64,000 nt of DNA from Sphingomonas sp. S2-65. GTDB lineage: Bacteria > Pseudomonadota > Alphaproteobacteria > Sphingomonadales > Sphingomonadaceae. Location of the stretch: assembly GCF_021513175.1 (NCBI RefSeq), contig NZ_CP090953.1, forward strand, positions 2,786,501 to 2,850,500, read 5' to 3'. The notes beneath the pieces are model-generated. The model searched no databases. It saw nothing but the letters and a program-made list of their open reading frames with translations, and had not been told where the DNA came from. Shown piece after piece: positions 27,643-39,317 of this stretch. Within the stretch, counting starts at the first letter, position 1; each line of letters starts with the position of its first letter. The translations under genes were made by a program, and so were the position numbers.

Positions 27643-27671
27643 GGGGCGGACCGCAAGGTCCGCCCCTTTTT
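27643..27671 (+). terminator. Intrinsic terminator after TonB receptor 1
   Basis: GGGGCGGAC (27643-27651) pairs with GTCCGCCCC (27658-27666) around a CGCAAG loop, followed by five T residues. This is a textbook rho-independent terminator 26 bases after the stop codon. Confidence 0.92.
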
Positions 27672-27713
27672 CGTTCGGCTTCCGAACTGCGCCGCGGCGC
27701 GGCCGGATCCCGT

Positions 27714-27950
27714 TCAGCCCACAGGGCGTTGCGAATTGACCGGCGTGCGATCGCGCATGCGGTTCAGTTCGATATCGTCGCGGCGGTCCAGCGCGCGCCA
27801 CTCCGCGTCGGTATGGCAGACCCGCTTCTTCTTGACGTTGGAGCCGGTCTCGAAGGAGCTGCGGCATCGCATTTTCGGAGCGTCGGGCGGTGTCGCGGGT
27901 GCTGCGGATGCCGTCGTCTGAACGGCGGCGAGAAGAAGAAAGCCAATCAT
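27714..27950 (-). CDS. Small secreted protein of unknown function
   Basis: A 78-residue protein with a signal-like N-terminus (MIGFLLLAAVQTTASA). The mature part KMRCRSSFETGSNVKKKRVCHTDAEWRALDRRDDIELNRMR has two cysteines about 20 apart, a pattern seen in many small sphingomonad exported proteins. Function unknown. It lies between TonB receptor 1 and clpB and has no obvious partner. Confidence 0.6.
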   Translation of the reverse strand: MIGFLLLAAVQTTASAAPATPPDAPKMRCRSSFETGSNVKKKRVCHTDAEWRALDRRDDIELNRMRDRTPVNSQRPVG

Positions 27951-28053
27951 CGGATCCTCCGTGGAACTGGCGTCAGCGTCCCACAGTAGAGGAGGGGAGG
28001 CAAGACGCTGCGCTTGCAGCCTCGCCTCCCTCTCGACGATCCCGAGGCGCCGC

Positions 28054-30633
<2,580 letters not shown>

Positions 30634-30699
30634 GTGTCCCCCTATTGGTTACCGGGTGAAGGTAGTGTTGCCATTTGGCCACACAAGGGTCGGATCGGA

Positions 30700-32259
30700 T
30701 CAGTTCGTTGGCCGCGGAGCCTTGGGTGAGCCCTTGGCGTAGCGCTCGCCGAAGCTGTTGCCCGAATACCAGCGTGGCGCCTCCGCGGCATCGGCGATTT
30801 CGCGTGCGATACGGTAGTTGAGCTGCGCGAACTTGGCTCCGGCCTGCCAGTTCAGCCCTTGACCGGCCTCGTCGGACACGCGGTGGTAGCGCGTCTTCAG
30901 AAAGCTCCGGAACGCCGCCTCGCCGCCGTTCTTGAACCCGGTCATCAGGAACACCGACGGCACGCCTTGTTTGACGAAGCTGTAATGGTCGGAGCGGACG
31001 AAGAACCCCTCCTGCGGCATGGGATCGGGCGACAGCGCCACGCCCATGCTCGCGCCGGCCCGGGCGACGATCGGCCCCAGCGTCGAGTGCTCGGCCCCGA
31101 ACGCCACGACGTCCTGGAAGTCGTAGAGCAGGATCGGCATGTCCAGGTTGACGTCCGCCACCACCGTGCCGCCGCCTACCGGGTGCCGCGCCAGATAATC
31201 GGACCCCAGCAACCCCTTCTCCTCGGCGGTGAGGGCGGCGAACAGGATCGACCGCTTCGGGCGCACGCCGCTTTTGGCAAAGGCCCGCGCGGCCTCCAGC
31301 ATTGTCGCGACGCCGGCGGCGTTATCCATGGCGCCGTTGAAGATCTGGTCGCCCTTGCGGCCGTGGTCGCGTCCCACATGATCCAGATGCGCGCTCAGCA
31401 CGACATAGTCGCCGGCCAGCCTGGGGTCCGACCCAGGAAGCAGGCCGAGCACGTTGGCGCTGCGAAGCAGCTTCACTCGGCTGGTCCGCTCGATGCGTAC
31501 CCGCTGCGCCAAGGCAAAGCCTCGCGCGCCGGAAAAGGCCTGGTCGGCGGAGCCGGGCGCGCCGGCGAACAACGCCCGCGCCGCCGCGCCCTTCACATAG
31601 GCGCTGGCATGCAGCCCCGGGCCGGCATCCCCCGGATTGCCATCCGGCCCGAGCCACTCGGTCCTGGCCCGCAGCAGATAACTACCCGATGCCTCCCAGC
31701 GGAAGCGGTCGGTCTCGTCCTGTGGCGTCACCAGCTGGATCAGTCCCAGCGCGCCCTGGCGGGCGGCGATCCGTACCTTGTTGCCGCTCCCGCCGAGCAG
31801 CGCGACCGCGAACTTGCCGCGCACGTCCAGCCCGGCATAGTCCGCCTCCATCCCACGCCCGACGAACACCGCGGCCCCCTCGACGGCCTGGGTCTTGCTC
31901 CCGAAGCGCGGGGTCGGCGCGATCAGCACGTCTTCGCGGTTGAGGAAGCGCCTGGCTCCCACCGTCACCGATGCGGGCTTGGCCTCGTCCAGTTCGAATT
32001 GCGCGATCGGCACTTGCTGGTACCAGCCGCCGTCGCTGCCGCCCGGCTTCAGCCCCAGCGCCGCGAATCGCTCGGCGACATAGCGCGCGGCCATTTCGTA
32101 TCCGTCGCTTCCCGCCTCCCGCCCTTCGAGTTGGTCGCTGGCGAGGAACTCGACGTGCTTGCGGACGGCGTCGGCGCTGAACGCCGGCGCCTGCTGGCCC
32201 GCCGCGGGGAGCGCGGCAAGGCCGAGCAGAAGCACGAGCAGGACAGGCACACGCAACAA
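30700..32259 (-). CDS. M28 family secreted metallopeptidase
   Basis: About 519 residues with signal sequence VPVLLVLLLGLAALPAAGQ. A PA-like insert (roughly 120-290) is followed by the M28 aminopeptidase domain. Zinc ligands are visible in LSAHLDHVG, GAMDNAAGVA, ALTAEEKGLLGS, DVNLDMP and TRYHRVSDE. The enzyme should remove N-terminal residues from peptides in the periplasm. The start is uncertain: TTG codons at 32259 and 32256 sit 4-7 bases after GGAGA and directly before the signal sequence. An upstream ATG at 32352 would place 30 basic residues before it. Confidence 0.88.
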   Translation of the reverse strand: MLRVPVLLVLLLGLAALPAAGQQAPAFSADAVRKHVEFLASDQLEGREAGSDGYEMAARYVAERFAALGLKPGGSDGGWYQQVPIAQFELDEAKPASVTVGARRFLNREDVLIAPTPRFGSKTQAVEGAAVFVGRGMEADYAGLDVRGKFAVALLGGSGNKVRIAARQGALGLIQLVTPQDETDRFRWEASGSYLLRARTEWLGPDGNPGDAGPGLHASAYVKGAAARALFAGAPGSADQAFSGARGFALAQRVRIERTSRVKLLRSANVLGLLPGSDPRLAGDYVVLSAHLDHVGRDHGRKGDQIFNGAMDNAAGVATMLEAARAFAKSGVRPKRSILFAALTAEEKGLLGSDYLARHPVGGGTVVADVNLDMPILLYDFQDVVAFGAEHSTLGPIVARAGASMGVALSPDPMPQEGFFVRSDHYSFVKQGVPSVFLMTGFKNGGEAAFRSFLKTRYHRVSDEAGQGLNWQAGAKFAQLNYRIAREIADAAEAPRWYSGNSFGERYAKGSPKAPRPTN

Positions 32260-32317
32260 AATGTCTCCGGCACGACGCGGGACGTTCAGGCTAGCCGCAA
32301 AATCCCGGGCCGCAAGC

Positions 32318-32345
32318 TTGCGGACGCAACGCCCCCTGTTATGCT
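32318..32345 (+). promoter_or_regulatory. Candidate sigma70-type promoter of the M16 peptidase gene
   Basis: TTGCGG (32318-32323), 16 bases, TATGCT (32340-32345). It ends 30 bases before the ATG, in the 116-bp gap shared with the divergent M28 gene. Confidence 0.45.
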
Positions 32346-32375
32346 CGGGCATCACACGTCCCCGGGGGATTTCCG

Positions 32376-35231
32376 ATGAAGCCGTTTCTGATGTTCTGCA
32401 GCGCCGCGACTTGCGCGCTCGCCACCGCCACGCTCGCACCCGCCGCCACCGCCCAGACGCAGGCGGGGACGGCCAAGCCGGTGCCGGTCGCCACGCTGGT
32501 GAAGCAGGTCGACGTGCCGTATGAAAGCTTCACCCTGGCCAACGGCTTGAAGGTCATCGTCCACACCGACCGCAAGGCGCCGATCGTCGCGGTCTCGACC
32601 TGGTACGATGTCGGCTCCAAGCACGAGCCCCAGGGCAAGACCGGCTTCGCGCACCTGTTCGAGCATCTGATGTTCAACGGTTCCGAGAACGCTCCCGGCG
32701 ACTTCTTCGAGCCGCTCAAGCAGGTCGGTGCCACCGATTTCAACGGCACCACCAGCTTCGACCGCACCAACTATTTCGAAACCGTCCCCAAGCAGGCGCT
32801 CGACCGCGCCTTGTTCCTCGAGAGCGACCGCATGGGCTATCTGCTCGGCGCGATCACCCAAAGCGTGCTCGACGAGCAGCGCGGCGTCGTCCAGAACGAG
32901 AAGCGTCAGGGCGACAACCAACCTTATGGCCTGGTCTATTACAAGGTGCTCGAGGAGCTGCTCGGCGGCACGCCTTATGGCCACAACGTCATCGGATCGA
33001 TGGAGGATCTCGACGCTGCTAGCCTGGAGGACGTGAAGAACTGGTTCCGCTCGCACTATGGCCCGAACAACGCCGTGCTGGTGCTCGCCGGCGACATCGA
33101 CGCCAAGAGAGCGCGCCCGCTGGTCGAGAAGTATTTCGGTGGCATCAAGGCCGGGCCTGAGAGCCGTCTCCCGGCGACCACCGTGCCGACGCTGGCGCAG
33201 GCGAAGACCGTGACGATGAAGGACCGCGTCGCTGCGACCATGATCATGAAGAGCTGGGCGGTGCCTGGGCTCAACGATGCCGAGGCCGTGCCGCTCGACG
33301 TGTTCGGCGAAGTGCTGGGCGGCCTTGCCAGCTCGCGGCTCGACAACGCGCTGGTCCGCAAGGACAAGACCGCCGTCCAGGTCTCGGCCGGGGTGCAGTC
33401 GATGTCGCAGCTCGGCATGTTCACCGTGCAGGCGATCGTGAAGCCCGGGGTCGATGCCGCAGTCGTCAGCAAGCGTCTCGACGAGATCCTCGCCGACCTG
33501 ATCCAGAACGGTCCCACCGCCGACGAAGTCCAGCGGGTCGCCACCACCAACGTGTCGCAGCGCATCGCCGGCCTGGAATCGGTCGGCGGCTTCGGCGGCA
33601 AGGCCGTGGCGCTGGCGTCGGGCGAGCTCTATTCGAACGATCCTTTGTTCTTCAAGAAGCAGCTCGAGGCGATGGCCCGCGTCACTCCGGCCCAGGTCAA
33701 GGCGGCCGGCGCCAAGTGGCTGACGCGCCCGGCACTCACGATCATCGTCGAGAACGGCCAGCGCGAGGGGTATCAGGAGGCCCAGGCGGTCGCGGTTAAG
33801 CCCGCAGCTCCCGCCGCCCAGGCAGAGCCGGTCAATGGCACGCGCGGCGCGTTGCCCGATGTCGCCGCGGTCACCGACCTCGACTTCCCCGATGTCAGCC
33901 GCACCAAGCTCTCGAGCGGCATCGAGCTGGTCTATGCCCAGCGCAAGGCCGTGCCGATCACGCAGGTGGCGATGAGCTTCGACGCCGGGATCGTCGCCGA
34001 TCCCGACAACAAGCTCGGCACCCAAGGGCTGACTCTGTCGCTGCTCGACGAAGGCACCACCACCAAGGACTCGATCGCGATCGCCGAAGCGCGCGAGCGG
34101 CTGGGCGCCAGCATCAGTGCGGGCAGCTCCAGCGACCGGACCTATCTGACGCTCGGCACGCCCAGCGCCAACCTCGCCGGATCGGTCGACCTGTTCGCCG
34201 ATGTGGTCCGCAACCCGGCTTTCGCCCCCGCCGAGGTGGAGCGGGTGCGAGCGCAGATGCTGGCCGGGATCGCCCAGGAGCTGACGAGCCCCCAGGGCCT
34301 GGCCAGCCGCGCGCTGCCGCCGCTGATCTATGGCAAGGGCAATCCCTACGCCAAGCTCGCCGCCGGCTCGGGCGACCCTGCCGCGGTCAAGGCGCTGACT
34401 CGCGCCGACTTGGTCGCCTTCTACCGCGCCTGGATCCGCCCCGATAAGGCGACGATCTACGTCGTCAGCGATCGCCCGCTGGCCGAGGTGAAGGCGGCGC
34501 TCGACGCCCGCTTCGGCAATTGGCAGGGGCAGGGACCTGCGGGCACGAAGGCGTTCACCGTCGCCGCCCGTCAGGCCGCGCCCAAGATCCTGCTGATCGA
34601 CCGCCCGGACTCGCCCCAGTCGCTGATCATGGCGGGCCAGATGACTGCGCTCGATCCCGCGAGCGAGCTGCTGCCGCAGCTCACCGCGAACCAGGTGCTC
34701 GGCTCGGGCTTCCTGTCGCGGATCAACATGGAGCTGCGCGAGAACAAGCATTGGTCGTACGGCGCACGCGGCGGCTATGGCTGGATGGAGAAGGCAGTGC
34801 CCTACACCATCAGCGCGCCGGTCCAGGCCGACCGCACCGGCGATTCGATCAAGGCGATCCAGGAGCAGGTGCGCGGCTTCCTGACGACCAAGGGAGTGAC
34901 TCAAGCGGAGCTGACGCGCGAGATCAACGGCACGACTCGCGAGCTTGCCGGGCGCTTCGAAACCTCGGGCGCGGTGCTGAGCGCGATGCAGGAAAACGAC
35001 CTGCGCCACCGCCCGGACAATTTCTACGACACCGTCGCGCAAAAATATCGGACCATGACCGTGCAGCAGCTCGACGCTGCGGCACGCGGGGCTCTGGACC
35101 CGAACAAGTTCGTCTACGTTGTGGTGGGCGACGCCGCGAAGGTGAAGCCGCAGCTTGACAGCCTCGGCCTGCCTGTCGAGGTGGTTCCCGCAGCGGCGCT
35201 GGCGACCTCCGCCACCGCCGCATCGAAATAA
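32376..35231 (+). CDS. M16 (pitrilysin/insulinase) family metallopeptidase
   Basis: A 951-residue exported peptidase with signal peptide (ending ATAQ, about 27) and two M16 halves. The first half carries the inverted zinc motif HLFEH at 93-97 in KTGFAHLFEHLMFNG and the third ligand Glu in RGVVQNEKRQ. The second half (from about 510, LSSGIELVYAQRKAVP) is the non-catalytic half; it lacks HxxEH but keeps the NQVLGSGFLSRINMELRENKHWSYG-type segment. It probably digests peptides in the periplasm, alongside the divergent M28 enzyme. Confidence 0.93.
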   Translation: MKPFLMFCSAATCALATATLAPAATAQTQAGTAKPVPVATLVKQVDVPYESFTLANGLKVIVHTDRKAPIVAVSTWYDVGSKHEPQGKTGFAHLFEHLMFNGSENAPGDFFEPLKQVGATDFNGTTSFDRTNYFETVPKQALDRALFLESDRMGYLLGAITQSVLDEQRGVVQNEKRQGDNQPYGLVYYKVLEELLGGTPYGHNVIGSMEDLDAASLEDVKNWFRSHYGPNNAVLVLAGDIDAKRARPLVEKYFGGIKAGPESRLPATTVPTLAQAKTVTMKDRVAATMIMKSWAVPGLNDAEAVPLDVFGEVLGGLASSRLDNALVRKDKTAVQVSAGVQSMSQLGMFTVQAIVKPGVDAAVVSKRLDEILADLIQNGPTADEVQRVATTNVSQRIAGLESVGGFGGKAVALASGELYSNDPLFFKKQLEAMARVTPAQVKAAGAKWLTRPALTIIVENGQREGYQEAQAVAVKPAAPAAQAEPVNGTRGALPDVAAVTDLDFPDVSRTKLSSGIELVYAQRKAVPITQVAMSFDAGIVADPDNKLGTQGLTLSLLDEGTTTKDSIAIAEARERLGASISAGSSSDRTYLTLGTPSANLAGSVDLFADVVRNPAFAPAEVERVRAQMLAGIAQELTSPQGLASRALPPLIYGKGNPYAKLAAGSGDPAAVKALTRADLVAFYRAWIRPDKATIYVVSDRPLAEVKAALDARFGNWQGQGPAGTKAFTVAARQAAPKILLIDRPDSPQSLIMAGQMTALDPASELLPQLTANQVLGSGFLSRINMELRENKHWSYGARGGYGWMEKAVPYTISAPVQADRTGDSIKAIQEQVRGFLTTKGVTQAELTREINGTTRELAGRFETSGAVLSAMQENDLRHRPDNFYDTVAQKYRTMTVQQLDAAARGALDPNKFVYVVVGDAAKVKPQLDSLGLPVEVVPAAALATSATAASK

Positions 35232-35242
35232 TGGAGAGAAGC

Positions 35243-35542
35243 ATGGCGAACGTGGACGGCAACTGGAACACGGTGACCAAGTCGCCAATGGGTGATCAGC
35301 AGGCGACGCTGAGCGTCCAGAGCAACGGCGACAGCTTCACCGGCACCTTCTCGGGCGGCCTCGGCACGACCGACATCAAGGACGGCAAGGTCAACGGCGA
35401 CACGCTGACCTTCACGCTCGACATCACCGTGCCGATGCCGATGAGCCTGACGGTGGAAGCCACGGCGGAAGGCGACAATCTGAACGGCACCGTGACCGCG
35501 GGCGCGTTCGGCAGCTTCCCGATCACCGGCACCCGCGCCTGA
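35243..35542 (+). CDS. Small beta-rich protein of unknown function
   Basis: A 99-residue protein with no signal peptide. Alternating hydrophobic and Gly/Thr residues (GNWNTVTKSPMGDQQATLSV, GDSFTGTFSGGLGTTDIKDG, GDTLTFTLDITVPMPMSLTVE, LNGTVTAGAFGSFPITGTRA) suggest a lipocalin- or avidin-like small beta-barrel. It resembles the uncharacterised DUF-type proteins that describe themselves as comparing test and control spectra, but I cannot name the family. It begins 11 bases after the M16 gene with GGAGAG upstream, so it is probably cotranscribed, and it is followed by a terminator. Confidence 0.7.
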   Translation: MANVDGNWNTVTKSPMGDQQATLSVQSNGDSFTGTFSGGLGTTDIKDGKVNGDTLTFTLDITVPMPMSLTVEATAEGDNLNGTVTAGAFGSFPITGTRA

Positions 35543-35567
35543 GCTTCGCTCAGCCCTGAAACGATCA

Positions 35568-35598
35568 GGCCCGCTTCCGAAAGGAGGCGGGCCTTTTT
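35568..35598 (+). terminator. Intrinsic terminator after the M16 operon
   Basis: An 11-bp stem (GGCCCGCTTCC with GGAGGCGGGCC, one wobble pair) closes a GAAA tetraloop and is followed by TTTTT. It ends the M16/small-protein transcript. Confidence 0.92.
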
Positions 35599-35631
35599 GG
35601 TGTGTGCGAAGTTCCGGGCGCACGGTTTCTT

Positions 35632-35665
35632 GTCACCCCGGGCTTGACCCGGGGTCCCGCTTCTT
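35632..35665. repeat. Left REP copy flanking the GIY-YIG remnant
   Basis: It begins GTCACCCCGGGC and ends CCCGCTTCTT, the same family as the copies at 3770 and 7784. It is in the opposite orientation to the copy at 35884-35918. Confidence 0.85.
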
Positions 35666-35678
35666 TCTTCCTGTGCCG

Positions 35679-35879
35679 ATGGGGCATGGCGGCTGGGTGT
35701 ACGTCATGGCGGACCGCTACCGGGGCACGATGTATGTCGGCGTTACGGCCGACATCGCGGCCCGCGTCCATCACCATAGCCCATAAGAAGCGGATAAACG
35801 CTGGCAACGCGAGTGGAAGTTCGCCCTGATCGAACTCGGCAACTCGGAGTGGCGCGATCTATTCTACACACTCGCCTGA
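35679..35879 (+). pseudogene. GIY-YIG nuclease superfamily protein, internally deleted
   Basis: The ATG at 35679 opens GGWVYVMADRYRGTMYVGVT, a clear GIY-YIG start (GWVYVM ... MYVGVT), followed by ADIAARVHHHSP and a TAA stop at 35784. In the same frame the C-terminal part of the family follows at once: EADKRWQREWKFALIELGN, then SEWRDLF, ending in TGA at 35877. The middle of the usual 90-95-residue protein, about 30 residues including the catalytic Arg/Glu region, is missing at the junction. This is a deletion remnant that probably makes no active nuclease. It is flanked by inverted REP copies. Confidence 0.85.
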
Positions 35880-35883
35880 AGCA

Positions 35884-35918
35884 GAAGAAGCGGGACCCCG
35901 GCTCAAGGCCGGGGTGAC
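35884..35918. repeat. Right (inverted) REP copy flanking the GIY-YIG remnant
   Basis: It begins GAAGCGGGACCCCGG and ends GGCCGGGGTGAC, the reverse complement of the left copy at 35632-35665. It starts five bases after the stop of the nuclease remnant. Confidence 0.85.
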
Positions 35919-35974
35919 AGTGGGAGAGTAGCCTATAAGGAAGCTGAGCTCTGGTACCTTCACCTTCCTATGCC

Positions 35975-36000
35975 GTCACCCCGGGGTCTCTGCTTCTTCC
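35975..36000. repeat. Shortened REP copy
   Basis: GTCACCCCGGGGTC followed by TGCTTCTTCC. Compared with full copies, the loop and one arm are deleted. The rest of the gap to purK (35919-36038) holds no recognisable gene. Confidence 0.6.
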
Positions 36001-36038
36001 TTGTCCCACGCCAACGCTGCCCCGCCCGAATATAGCCT

Positions 36039-37124
36039 TTAGCTGCGCACCACCCGCGTCCAATGCCCCATTTTCCGCCCGGGCCGGACATCGCCCTTGC
36101 CGTACAGGTGCAGATGCACGCCCGGCTCGGCCAGCAGCGCCGCCCAGTCATCGGCTTCGTCGCCGATCAGGTTGCCCATTTCCACGCGCGTGCCGGTGAG
36201 TGCCGTCGATCCCAGCGGCAGCCCGCAGATCGCGCGGATATGGTTCTCGAACTGCGACGTCTCGGCGCCTTCGATCGTCCAGTGCCCCGAATTGTGCACG
36301 CGCGGCGCCATCTCGTTGAACACCGGGCCGTCTGGAGTGGCGAAGAACTCCAGCGTCAGCACGCCGACATGATCGAGCGCATCGGCGACGCGCCCGGCAA
36401 GTGCCGCCGCCTCTGTCCAGTGCCGCGCGATTTCGGCAGGCGCGGGCAGCGTCGATCGCGCCAGGATGCCGTCGCGATGCTCGTTCCACGGCGGCGGATA
36501 GCTGGTCAGCGATCCGTCGAGCCCGCGCACGGTGATGATCGAGAATTCGTGGCTGAACTCGACGAACCCCTCCAGGATCGCCGGACGTTCGCCGATCTCG
36601 GCCCAAGCGGCTTCGGCATCGGCGGCATCGTGGATGCGGACCTGGCCCTTGCCGTCATAGCCCAGTCGCAGCGTCTTGAGGATCGCCGGCGCGCCGATCG
36701 TCGCGACTGCGTCCAGCAGCTCCTCGCGCGTCGTCACCAGCGCCCAGGGAGCGGTGCGCCCGCCCAGATCGCCGACGAAGGCCTTTTCACGCGCGCGGTC
36801 CTGGGCGATCTCCAGGCTCTTGGCGCCCGGCCGCACCGGCACCTTGCCGGCGAGATAGGTCACCGGCCCCAAAGCGACATTCTCGAACTCATAGGTGACG
36901 ACGTCGGCCTGCGCGGCCATCTCGTCGAGAACGATGCGGCTATGATAATCCGCGCGGGTGAAGCTGGAAGCGGTTTGCGCCGCGACGCTTTCGTCATCGG
37001 GCGCTAAAATGTGGGTGCGGTAGCCGAGCTGCGCCGCCGCTACCGCGAGCATCCGCCCGAGCTGGCCGCCGCCAAGAATGCCGATCGTCGAGCCGGGCGG
37101 CAGGAGTGCTGAAGGCGCGCTCAT
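36039..37124 (-). CDS. purK: 5-(carboxyamino)imidazole ribonucleotide synthase
   Basis: A 361-residue ATP-grasp enzyme converting AIR plus bicarbonate and ATP to N5-CAIR in purine synthesis. Signatures are [17 protein letters not shown] at the N-terminus, [44 protein letters not shown] and [18 protein letters not shown]. Its ATG overlaps the purE stop by four bases (ATGA), so PurE and PurK, which act in sequence, are coupled. Confidence 0.97.
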   Translation of the reverse strand: MSAPSALLPPGSTIGILGGGQLGRMLAVAAAQLGYRTHILAPDDESVAAQTASSFTRADYHSRIVLDEMAAQADVVTYEFENVALGPVTYLAGKVPVRPGAKSLEIAQDRAREKAFVGDLGGRTAPWALVTTREELLDAVATIGAPAILKTLRLGYDGKGQVRIHDAADAEAAWAEIGERPAILEGFVEFSHEFSIITVRGLDGSLTSYPPPWNEHRDGILARSTLPAPAEIARHWTEAAALAGRVADALDHVGVLTLEFFATPDGPVFNEMAPRVHNSGHWTIEGAETSQFENHIRAICGLPLGSTALTGTRVEMGNLIGDEADDWAALLAEPGVHLHLYGKGDVRPGRKMGHWTRVVRS

Positions 37125-37606
37125 CGGGGATCCACTGCGACGCTGTCGGTCTGCGCCGCGCGCCAGGCCTTGAGCCGCTCGGCGAGCGCGTCGTCGCTGG
37201 TCGCCAGGATCGCGGCGGCGAGGAGTCCGGCATTGATCGCGCCGGCCTTGCCGATCGCCAGCGTGCCCACCGGAACGCCGCCCGGCATCTGCACGATCGA
37301 GTACAGGCTATCGACACCCTTCAGCGCCTTTGACTCCACCGGTACGCCGAGCACCGGCAAATGCGTCATCGCGGCGGCCATGCCCGGTAGATGCGCCGCG
37401 CCGCCCGCGCCGGCGATCACGACCTTGAGTCCGCGGTCCACGGCGCCCGTCGCATAATCATACAGCCGCTGCGGGGTGCGGTGCGCCGACACCACCTTGG
37501 TCTCGTGCGCGACGCCCAGCGCGTCGAGCGTCTCGCTGGCATGGCGCATCGTCTCCCAGTCGGAGGTGCTGCCCATGATGATGCCGACTAGAGGTGCGTC
37601 CGACAT
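37121..37606 (-). CDS. purE: N5-carboxyaminoimidazole ribonucleotide mutase
   Basis: A 161-residue class I PurE. The N-terminus [52 protein letters not shown] and [33 protein letters not shown] are diagnostic. It moves the carboxyl group of N5-CAIR to C4. The ATG at 37606 gives the family N-terminus. It is first in the purE-purK pair. Confidence 0.97.
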   Translation of the reverse strand: MSDAPLVGIIMGSTSDWETMRHASETLDALGVAHETKVVSAHRTPQRLYDYATGAVDRGLKVVIAGAGGAAHLPGMAAAMTHLPVLGVPVESKALKGVDSLYSIVQMPGGVPVGTLAIGKAGAINAGLLAAAILATSDDALAERLKAWRAAQTDSVAVDPR

Positions 37607-37641
37607 GCTGTCCCCGTGCTTGCGGAAGCGTGGGTTGTTAG

Positions 37642-37810
37642 TGGGGGAGGAAGGGGAGGGCAATCCTCCCCCTCTTCAAATCCTCCCCGAAACGGGGAGG
37701 GGAACCAGCCGCAGGCTGGTGGAGGGGCTCTCCACATCGGAGGACGCTTGTGGCGCTCCCCCTCCACCACGCCCTGCGGGCGCGGTCCCCCTCCCCGTAT
37801 CGGGGAGGAT
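37642..37810. repeat. Inverted pair of a second intergenic repeat family (CCTCCCCG type)
   Basis: A copy at 37681-37735 (TCCTCCCCGAAACGGGGAGG, then GGAACCAGCCGCAGGCTGGT, then GGAGGGG) is matched by an inverted copy at 37750-37810 ending GTATCGGGGAGGAT. Each copy holds its own small hairpins. A further CCTCCCC/GGGGAGG palindrome lies at 37642-37672. This family is distinct from the GTCACCCCGG repeats and fills the purE-gpmA gap. Confidence 0.8.
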
Positions 37811-37818
37811 CTAGAAGC

Positions 37819-38505
37819 TTACCGCTCGCTCAGATAATAGCGATCGGTCGCCTTTAGCGCCTCGTCCAGCTCGTACACGATCGGCTGCCCGGTCGGGATT
37901 TCGAGCCCGGTGATCTCGTCGTCCGAAATCCCCGAGAGGTGCTTGACCAGCGCGCGCAGCGAATTCCCGTGCGCGGAGACCAGCACCCGCTTGCCCGCGC
38001 GGATCTCCGGCACGATGCGCGCCTCCCAGTACGGCAGCACCCGCGCGATCGTGTCCTTCAGGCTCTCGGTCTGCGGGATCGCCACGCCCTTGTAGCGCTC
38101 GTCCTTGGCCAGATCCCAGGCCGAGCCTTCTTCGGGCAGCGGCGGCGGCACGTCGAAGCTGCGGCGCCAGATCTTGACCTGATCGTCGCCGTGCAGCGCC
38201 GCGGTCTCGGCCTTGTTGAGGCCGGTCAGCCCGCCATAATGCCGCTCGTTCAGCCGCCAGTCCTTTTCGGTGGGCAGCCACAGTCGGCCCATCGCCTCCA
38301 GTGCCAGGTTGAGCGTCTTGATCGCACGCGTCTGGAAGCTGGTGAAGGTCAGGTCGAAGTCGAGCCCCTTCTCCTTCATCAGCTCGCCCGCGGCCCAGGC
38401 TTCCTGCTCCCCCTGCTCGGTAAGGTTGACGTCCCACCAGCCGGTGAAGCGGTTCTCCAAATTCCACGACGACTGGCCGTGGCGGATCAGGACGAGCTTG
38501 GGCAT
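37819..38505 (-). CDS. gpmA: 2,3-bisphosphoglycerate-dependent phosphoglycerate mutase
   Basis: A 228-residue glycolytic mutase interconverting 3- and 2-phosphoglycerate. The phospho-His motif is [10 protein letters not shown] (His9), with [26 protein letters not shown], and the second His in [18 protein letters not shown] consensus GGAGGT lies immediately upstream of the ATG at 38505, which fixes the start. Confidence 0.97.
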   Translation of the reverse strand: MPKLVLIRHGQSSWNLENRFTGWWDVNLTEQGEQEAWAAGELMKEKGLDFDLTFTSFQTRAIKTLNLALEAMGRLWLPTEKDWRLNERHYGGLTGLNKAETAALHGDDQVKIWRRSFDVPPPLPEEGSAWDLAKDERYKGVAIPQTESLKDTIARVLPYWEARIVPEIRAGKRVLVSAHGNSLRALVKHLSGISDDEITGLEIPTGQPIVYELDEALKATDRYYLSER

Positions 38506-38579
38506 GGGACCTCCTTGCAATGACTTGGGCAGGTCCTTAGCGGCTGGGGCGGGGCGGGCAAGCTGGCGGAGTGGTGACA

Positions 38580-39305
38580 ATGGCGATCGTGCGGCAGACC
38601 ATGGTCTATGACGGCCCCGGCGGCCCCTTCGAGGGCGTCGCGGCATGGGACGACGCGGTCGAGGGCCCACGCCCCGCCGTGCTGGTCGTGCCCAATGTCC
38701 TGGGGCAGAAGGAAGCCGACAACGCCAAGGCCGAGGATCTAGCCAGGCTCGGCTATGTCGCGCTTGCCGCGGACGTGTTCGGCCAGGGCCGGCGCAAGAC
38801 GCACCAGTCCGACGATGTCGCCGAGTATATGAATGCGCTCAACGCCGACCGCGCACTGCTCCGCGACCGGCTCGCCGCCTCGCTCGCGGCGCTGACCGCG
38901 CTGCCCCAGGCCGATCCGGGCAAGGCCGCGGCGATCGGCTTCTGCTTCGGCGGCAAGTGCGTCCTCGACATGGCCCGCGCCGGGCTGCCGATCCTGGGCG
39001 GCGTCTCGTTCCACGGCGTTTACGACCGACCCGATTATGCCAATGTCTCGCCGATCACCGCCAAGCTGCTGCTATGCCATGGCTGGAACGACCCGATTGC
39101 GCCACCCGAGGTGACGGTGGCGCTCGCGCAGGAACTGACCGACAGCGGCGCCGACTGGCAGCTCCACGCTTATGGCCATGCCGGCCACGCCTTCACGGAT
39201 GTCGACCGCAAGGGCGGGGCCAACCCGAACCTGGCCTATGAGCCGCGCGCCGACCGCCGCAGCTGGGCGGCGATGACGGCGTTCCTGGAGGAATTGTTCG
39301 GCTGA
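38580..39305 (+). CDS. Dienelactone hydrolase family protein
   Basis: A 241-residue alpha/beta hydrolase. The catalytic triad is visible as Cys in [12 protein letters not shown], Asp in [10 protein letters not shown] and His in [11 protein letters not shown]. The Cys nucleophile and the surrounding segments match the dienelactone hydrolase family; members hydrolyse lactones or esters and most have unknown substrates. The ATG at 38580 is favoured by GGCGGAG eight bases upstream; in-frame GTGs at 38571 and 38574 are alternatives. It is divergent from gpmA. Confidence 0.87.
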   Translation: MAIVRQTMVYDGPGGPFEGVAAWDDAVEGPRPAVLVVPNVLGQKEADNAKAEDLARLGYVALAADVFGQGRRKTHQSDDVAEYMNALNADRALLRDRLAASLAALTALPQADPGKAAAIGFCFGGKCVLDMARAGLPILGGVSFHGVYDRPDYANVSPITAKLLLCHGWNDPIAPPEVTVALAQELTDSGADWQLHAYGHAGHAFTDVDRKGGANPNLAYEPRADRRSWAAMTAFLEELFG

Positions 39306-39317
39306 TCTACCCGCGCG

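Noticed and set aside
24861..27656. A 931-codon open frame antisense to TonB receptor 1, and similar frames antisense to receptor 2, the M16 gene and the IorB-like gene.
   Set aside because: They mirror highly expressed GC-rich genes, have Arg/Ala/Gly-rich low-complexity products, no family resemblance and no ribosome binding sites; they are codon-bias artefacts.
30634..30699. Possible RpoH heat-shock promoter upstream of clpB.
   Set aside because: CTTG is present on the minus strand, but the -10 region matches the consensus at too few positions to list.
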